Origin: Candidatus Omnitrophota bacterium
Lineage (GTDB): Bacteria > Omnitrophota > Omnitrophia > Omnitrophales > Omnitrophaceae
Direction: 5' to 3'
Assembly: GCA_016209715.1 (NCBI GenBank)
Contig: JACQVP010000066.1
Span: 1-37,925, forward strand
DNA: 37,925 nucleotides
Position 1 is the stretch's first letter. Every line of letters starts with the position of its first letter. Positions 36,701 to 37,925 of the stretch are shown piece after piece. The notes under the pieces were generated by a model, which was not told the origin of the DNA, did not search any database, and saw nothing but the letters and a program-made list of their open reading frames with translations. A program made the position numbers and the translations under genes.

Positions 36701-37896
36701 GGCTGCGTGCGAACCAAGGCCTCCGCCAGCAGGTTTGCGACCGCGCGCAAGGACTCCGGGCTGTGCATCCCGCGCGAATTCTTCAAGGCCGCCTGAGCGG
36801 CTTCAATCAGGTCTTCCCGCCTGGCAGACTGGACACTGGGAACCCAAGTCTGTAAGCGCGCGGCCATTTGCCGGAGGGATATCTGGACCGGTTTACTTTC
36901 CCCCGCCGCATTCCGGAAAAGATCGATCATGCGTTCCCACATTTCAGTCCGAAAATCGCGCGAGGGCAGATGGGTGACCGCGGAGATGTACGCGTCCGCG
37001 AGAGAGGCCCTCGATTCCCGCGCCTCCTCAATCTCCGGCAGAGCCCTCAGGGCCCGGTCTGAAGCCCGCACGATCCGCGAGACCGCGTTCAAATCCGCCT
37101 GGTAAACGAAGGGCGCCAGATCGGCCAGGACATTTCCCAAAACGCTGCGAAGCCCATTCGAAATATCCCCGCTGTCCAGCAACGCCAACGCGCGGTCCAT
37201 CACTTTTACGATTTCTTCTTCCCGCAGACGCATCGCCAGGCTCTTCACGGCCTCCTCGGCCGCGCGCAAAGCCTCCCCGGTTTTATTTGAATTTGCCGCC
37301 GCCGCCTCGAGGGCGCCGAACAATGGTTCGATCATCTCGAACGACAACCCGGCGAGTAAAGGATTGTCTCTCTTTTCCGGGTCACTCCATCCCATTCCGC
37401 CAAGTTCGCGGAGCTTGCCAAACTCCCGGATCAGCCAAAAGATCACGATCCTGCTCTCCTGAGCGGCCAATCTGGAGGACCGGAATTTCGGCAGGAGCCG
37501 CTCCAGGAGTTCCAGGGTCGTCCGGGCGCGAACGGCCTCAGAGACGAGGTCGTGAAGTTTATTTTGATACAGAACCAGGGCGATCTTACCGCTCCTGAAT
37601 TCCTCGTCTTCCGTGAGGGTCTCTTTGCCGGCAATTGCCGCCAATTCTTTGATGAGCTCCTCGGCGTTCAATGTTTCCACTTCCTCACCGAGCGATTGCG
37701 CGGAAAGCCACAACGAACCCGAATCGCCCGCACGCTGGTCGCTTTCGCGGATGGGATCTTGACGGCGGGACGCGGTCATTTGGGACTGAACCTCCAATTG
37801 GCGCGCGTAAGCCCGAATGGATTCTCCCGCTTCCTCCGCTCCGGATTCCGCGCCGCGAAGCAACCGGTCGATCTCAGCCGTGTCTAAAATATCCAT
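30709..37896 (-). CDS. Giant multi-module helical repeat protein of unknown function (>=2395 aa; ORF open to the right window edge)
   Basis: Single uninterrupted reading frame with normal amino-acid composition, seven copies of a YGDLxELRRIL-type motif, six of them paired with an LW[LM][AS]...SLG-type motif. No Shine-Dalgarno is visible at ATG 37896 and the frame stays open upstream (SELYINKDV|MDIL...). Confidence 0.9.
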   Translation of the reverse strand: MDILDTAEIDRLLRGAESGAEEAGESIRAYARQLEVQSQMTASRRQDPIRESDQRAGDSGSLWLSAQSLGEEVETLNAEELIKELAAIAGKETLTEDEEFRSGKIALVLYQNKLHDLVSEAVRARTTLELLERLLPKFRSSRLAAQESRIVIFWLIREFGKLRELGGMGWSDPEKRDNPLLAGLSFEMIEPLFGALEAAAANSNKTGEALRAAEEAVKSLAMRLREEEIVKVMDRALALLDSGDISNGLRSVLGNVLADLAPFVYQADLNAVSRIVRASDRALRALPEIEEARESRASLADAYISAVTHLPSRDFRTEMWERMIDLFRNAAGESKPVQISLRQMAARLQTWVPSVQSARREDLIEAAQAALKNSRGMHSPESLRAVANLLAEALVRTQPEFADAGDSAVNSVAILLGDFFKETGGGEESLFARYGDLDEIRRILRTGSAVSIREGLVIYLVQLKMSAERAGKKPEEDEGDGENDEGPLWLAGPQSSSLGKLMEEIKAVNGEEKFHFHRVMRKFERLRDAAKNATPEEADAMIDLALSVLSRARLESGPEVTVLDWEGVGLSGGLLLKAAAEMVREDKRDGLYDRFWQEVINISGHEARDYAVRSALLSGLGGLFFRDSLVMRTNKYMGMRDSLFGLIDGFRAVESANRTRWTLSSFFYTFAAVADEAGLEEIWGRIWQTMNGVVGESEMANQARYALANAMRMTVQNGPAAADPRKVRQVLEFLDGLAGDSPNRSAAREAAADILKVMLLRSERVTIPDSYLPGRGPVREPFYFTDLRDLIALTSEDEREIPLFPKYGDWEELRRILRTGDENAIRASLADYRAQLLAGYARSAESLKGSGEDERPSGAMWLAAREGPDTGTGAQASSMGQNYGKMSFEQLQKAFSEVSGGKGQDHRARTAIVSSLRHRIMNEGEDQAAVIGRWIEEAYDRVEGRDEAADSARLSLAEASVQLAHYLPAREREAFLLRTEKRLLTVPGVSKRAHSTREALASALLPIAVHRDNELSRQLYFKFKQTLVSLTESSPENYSLMQVLAENLVLLLNILVALPEPAGAIEDYLGVLKRIRGLSKPAEGAREAVGTLLAHYYLYRPDAETSESLFVSRLTASEANLRAAMQSAIDSQEYGPLLAVLRSIFGRAPLREEDSSVFPDYGSLAAMDEIVRSEREQLMIPVSLPTDYVEKMRRRQNDGALDSLIEKLSAYGQSFSVAYDIRVQIDAMAKDDSKSDSRNPRNRAFDRIAEREGVPFGPERVSALMQAVREALANVTGDPLVKAEKRYLFGILMTMLAKRMAPEDAADLLEIMIEAYAVSQSSPAGIRLRNKAAYTGLLRDGILERWKLQFPETARLLDRQLSSELLKLLAIITEERESLILKHGDLAELNRILKTGGEASGGLARYAQQLQGIAERAAAKAVSVPGAEVPDDVPNAGDELWMAGGGSAASLGRDYPERIRVAEALARFKSLKGVDEPQGSLRFRIVQSLVDLSRQTETGDLGPMLGDVLEALDSYDEFSALGNRSRGGLSTVVKEIAGRVSSDELPVAANALMRAMQRTRLDSEAISNHPLASYAMIADALRPVIQRIEVAQLEGVENAILEALKDIRPDAAAKVQSANEIDRLRWALLEALRRSSGGEWQAPVGARTPDDAGKALSEFLEIWVERNREFRLLFSHYGDLAELRRILKADPARIPQAIGEYREQLLLEAAKEVPGGLSAPGAAKEGDADASLWMAQSAAPSASSVGRDLNQYQAMDPRDLIRELEGVAGVRQDAVNGRFYIDKVLKAKLPGLDEGAVRELVPVILEASERTPVQESNRKAAWDKVRAILWHSLGLVYPKMSAAEREEAARVVIRGLARVNVKGSHASSAVAEGGLLVRQVIQAQPQSRAEDYIQPLFEVLARIKGDYGTVNAIRREVTETFVAALLKLTGLAADKNLSDKIIAELSRNGGGKEEMAYFAEYGSVEELKRIFRAGSRSEVLDGLSSYVEQLRVDRERERQKGEPVTQSSMPDTDESSEADLWLESGNAPRAASAGEELTEPGIDVSAELAEVMPPRELADYLNAQTGSPEERISQAERMYREYFEKRFQALDRALEADADRVRAAIHALETTEAILQFLVSEDWDRELKGYFQASLDEGVIQPREIEGLAVSIRSRVLGMAVQTVDLADERLAEMIRDLDEGKLAVFESRLDGALAALQAGDRGRRLVLAINHPESDIEIVLGVLARFAPFIQRLEVLHEKSQPLKRAEWKAFPQLSTQLYDRLNLRGALEKVVKRGLGESPAFAFTADLGAEAIPQQFNTLMAEIGRLPSRRLQILAYTAALVVLIRLASLGDEEALAVRSSPEKLRRFIEDDDRTRFLADQFDLLEGTVRLNIQGFVASFLRAKEEAEAVGRAA
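31795..32028 (-). repeat. Protein repeat block 7
   Basis: YFAEYGSVEELKRIFRAGSRSEVLDGLSSYVEQL-linker-LWLESGNAPRAASAG. Confidence 0.8.
32659..32880 (-). repeat. Protein repeat block 6
   Basis: LFSHYGDLAELRRILKADPARIPQAIGEYREQL-linker-LWMAQSAAPSASSVG. Confidence 0.85.
33541..33762 (-). repeat. Protein repeat block 5
   Basis: LILKHGDLAELNRILKTGGEASGGLARYAQQL-linker-LWMAGGGSAASLG. Confidence 0.85.
34321..34428 (-). repeat. Protein repeat block 4 (diverged; no LW motif)
   Basis: VFPDYGSLAAMDEIVRSEREQLMIPVSLPTDYVEKM; the second half is not recognisable. Confidence 0.5.
35257..35490 (-). repeat. Protein repeat block 3
   Basis: LFPKYGDWEELRRILRTGDENAIRASLADYRAQL-linker-MWLAAREGPDTGTGAQASSMG. Confidence 0.85.
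36400..36609 (-). repeat. Protein repeat block 2
   Basis: LFARYGDLDEIRRILRTGSAVSIREGLVIYLVQL-linker-LWLAGPQSSSLG. Confidence 0.85.
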
Positions 37897-37925
37897 AACA
37901 TCTTTATTGATATAGAGTTCAGACA
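37687..37925 (-). repeat. Protein repeat block 1 (N-terminal, partial)
   Basis: SELYINKDVMDILDTAEIDRLLRGAESGAEEAGESIRAYARQL-linker-SLWLSAQSLG. Confidence 0.65.

Overview
A GC-rich bacterial chromosomal segment of 37.9 kb. Every convincing gene (about 30) lies on the minus strand. In transcription order (right to left) they are: a giant modular protein (>=2395 aa, ORF open at the right window edge), pckG, pgk, tpiA, secG, a five-gene oligopeptide-type ABC importer, galT, a GH57 glycoside hydrolase, glgC, recG, rsmD, coaD, a DUF177/YceD protein, rpmF, plsX, fabH, fabD, fabG, acpP, fabF, a membrane-anchored sigma-factor-like fusion protein, smc, a glycine-zipper lipoprotein, pgsA, der and plsY (truncated at the left edge). 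Most of this is housekeeping. Two loci stand out. (1) The giant protein at 30709-37896 contains seven diverged copies of a motif, 'LFxxYGDLxELRRILRTG...Yx2QL'. Six copies are followed, after a 23-29 residue low-complexity linker, by a second motif, 'LW[LM][AS]...S[LMV]G'. These punctuate long helical domains, and a non-repeat C-terminal domain follows. (2) The 389-aa protein at 6298-7467 fuses degenerate ECF-sigma-like regions, one transmembrane helix and an extracytoplasmic carbohydrate-binding-like beta domain. No tRNA, rRNA, CRISPR array or transposon was recognised. All calls come from reading the sequence and recalled family motifs; no database search was run.
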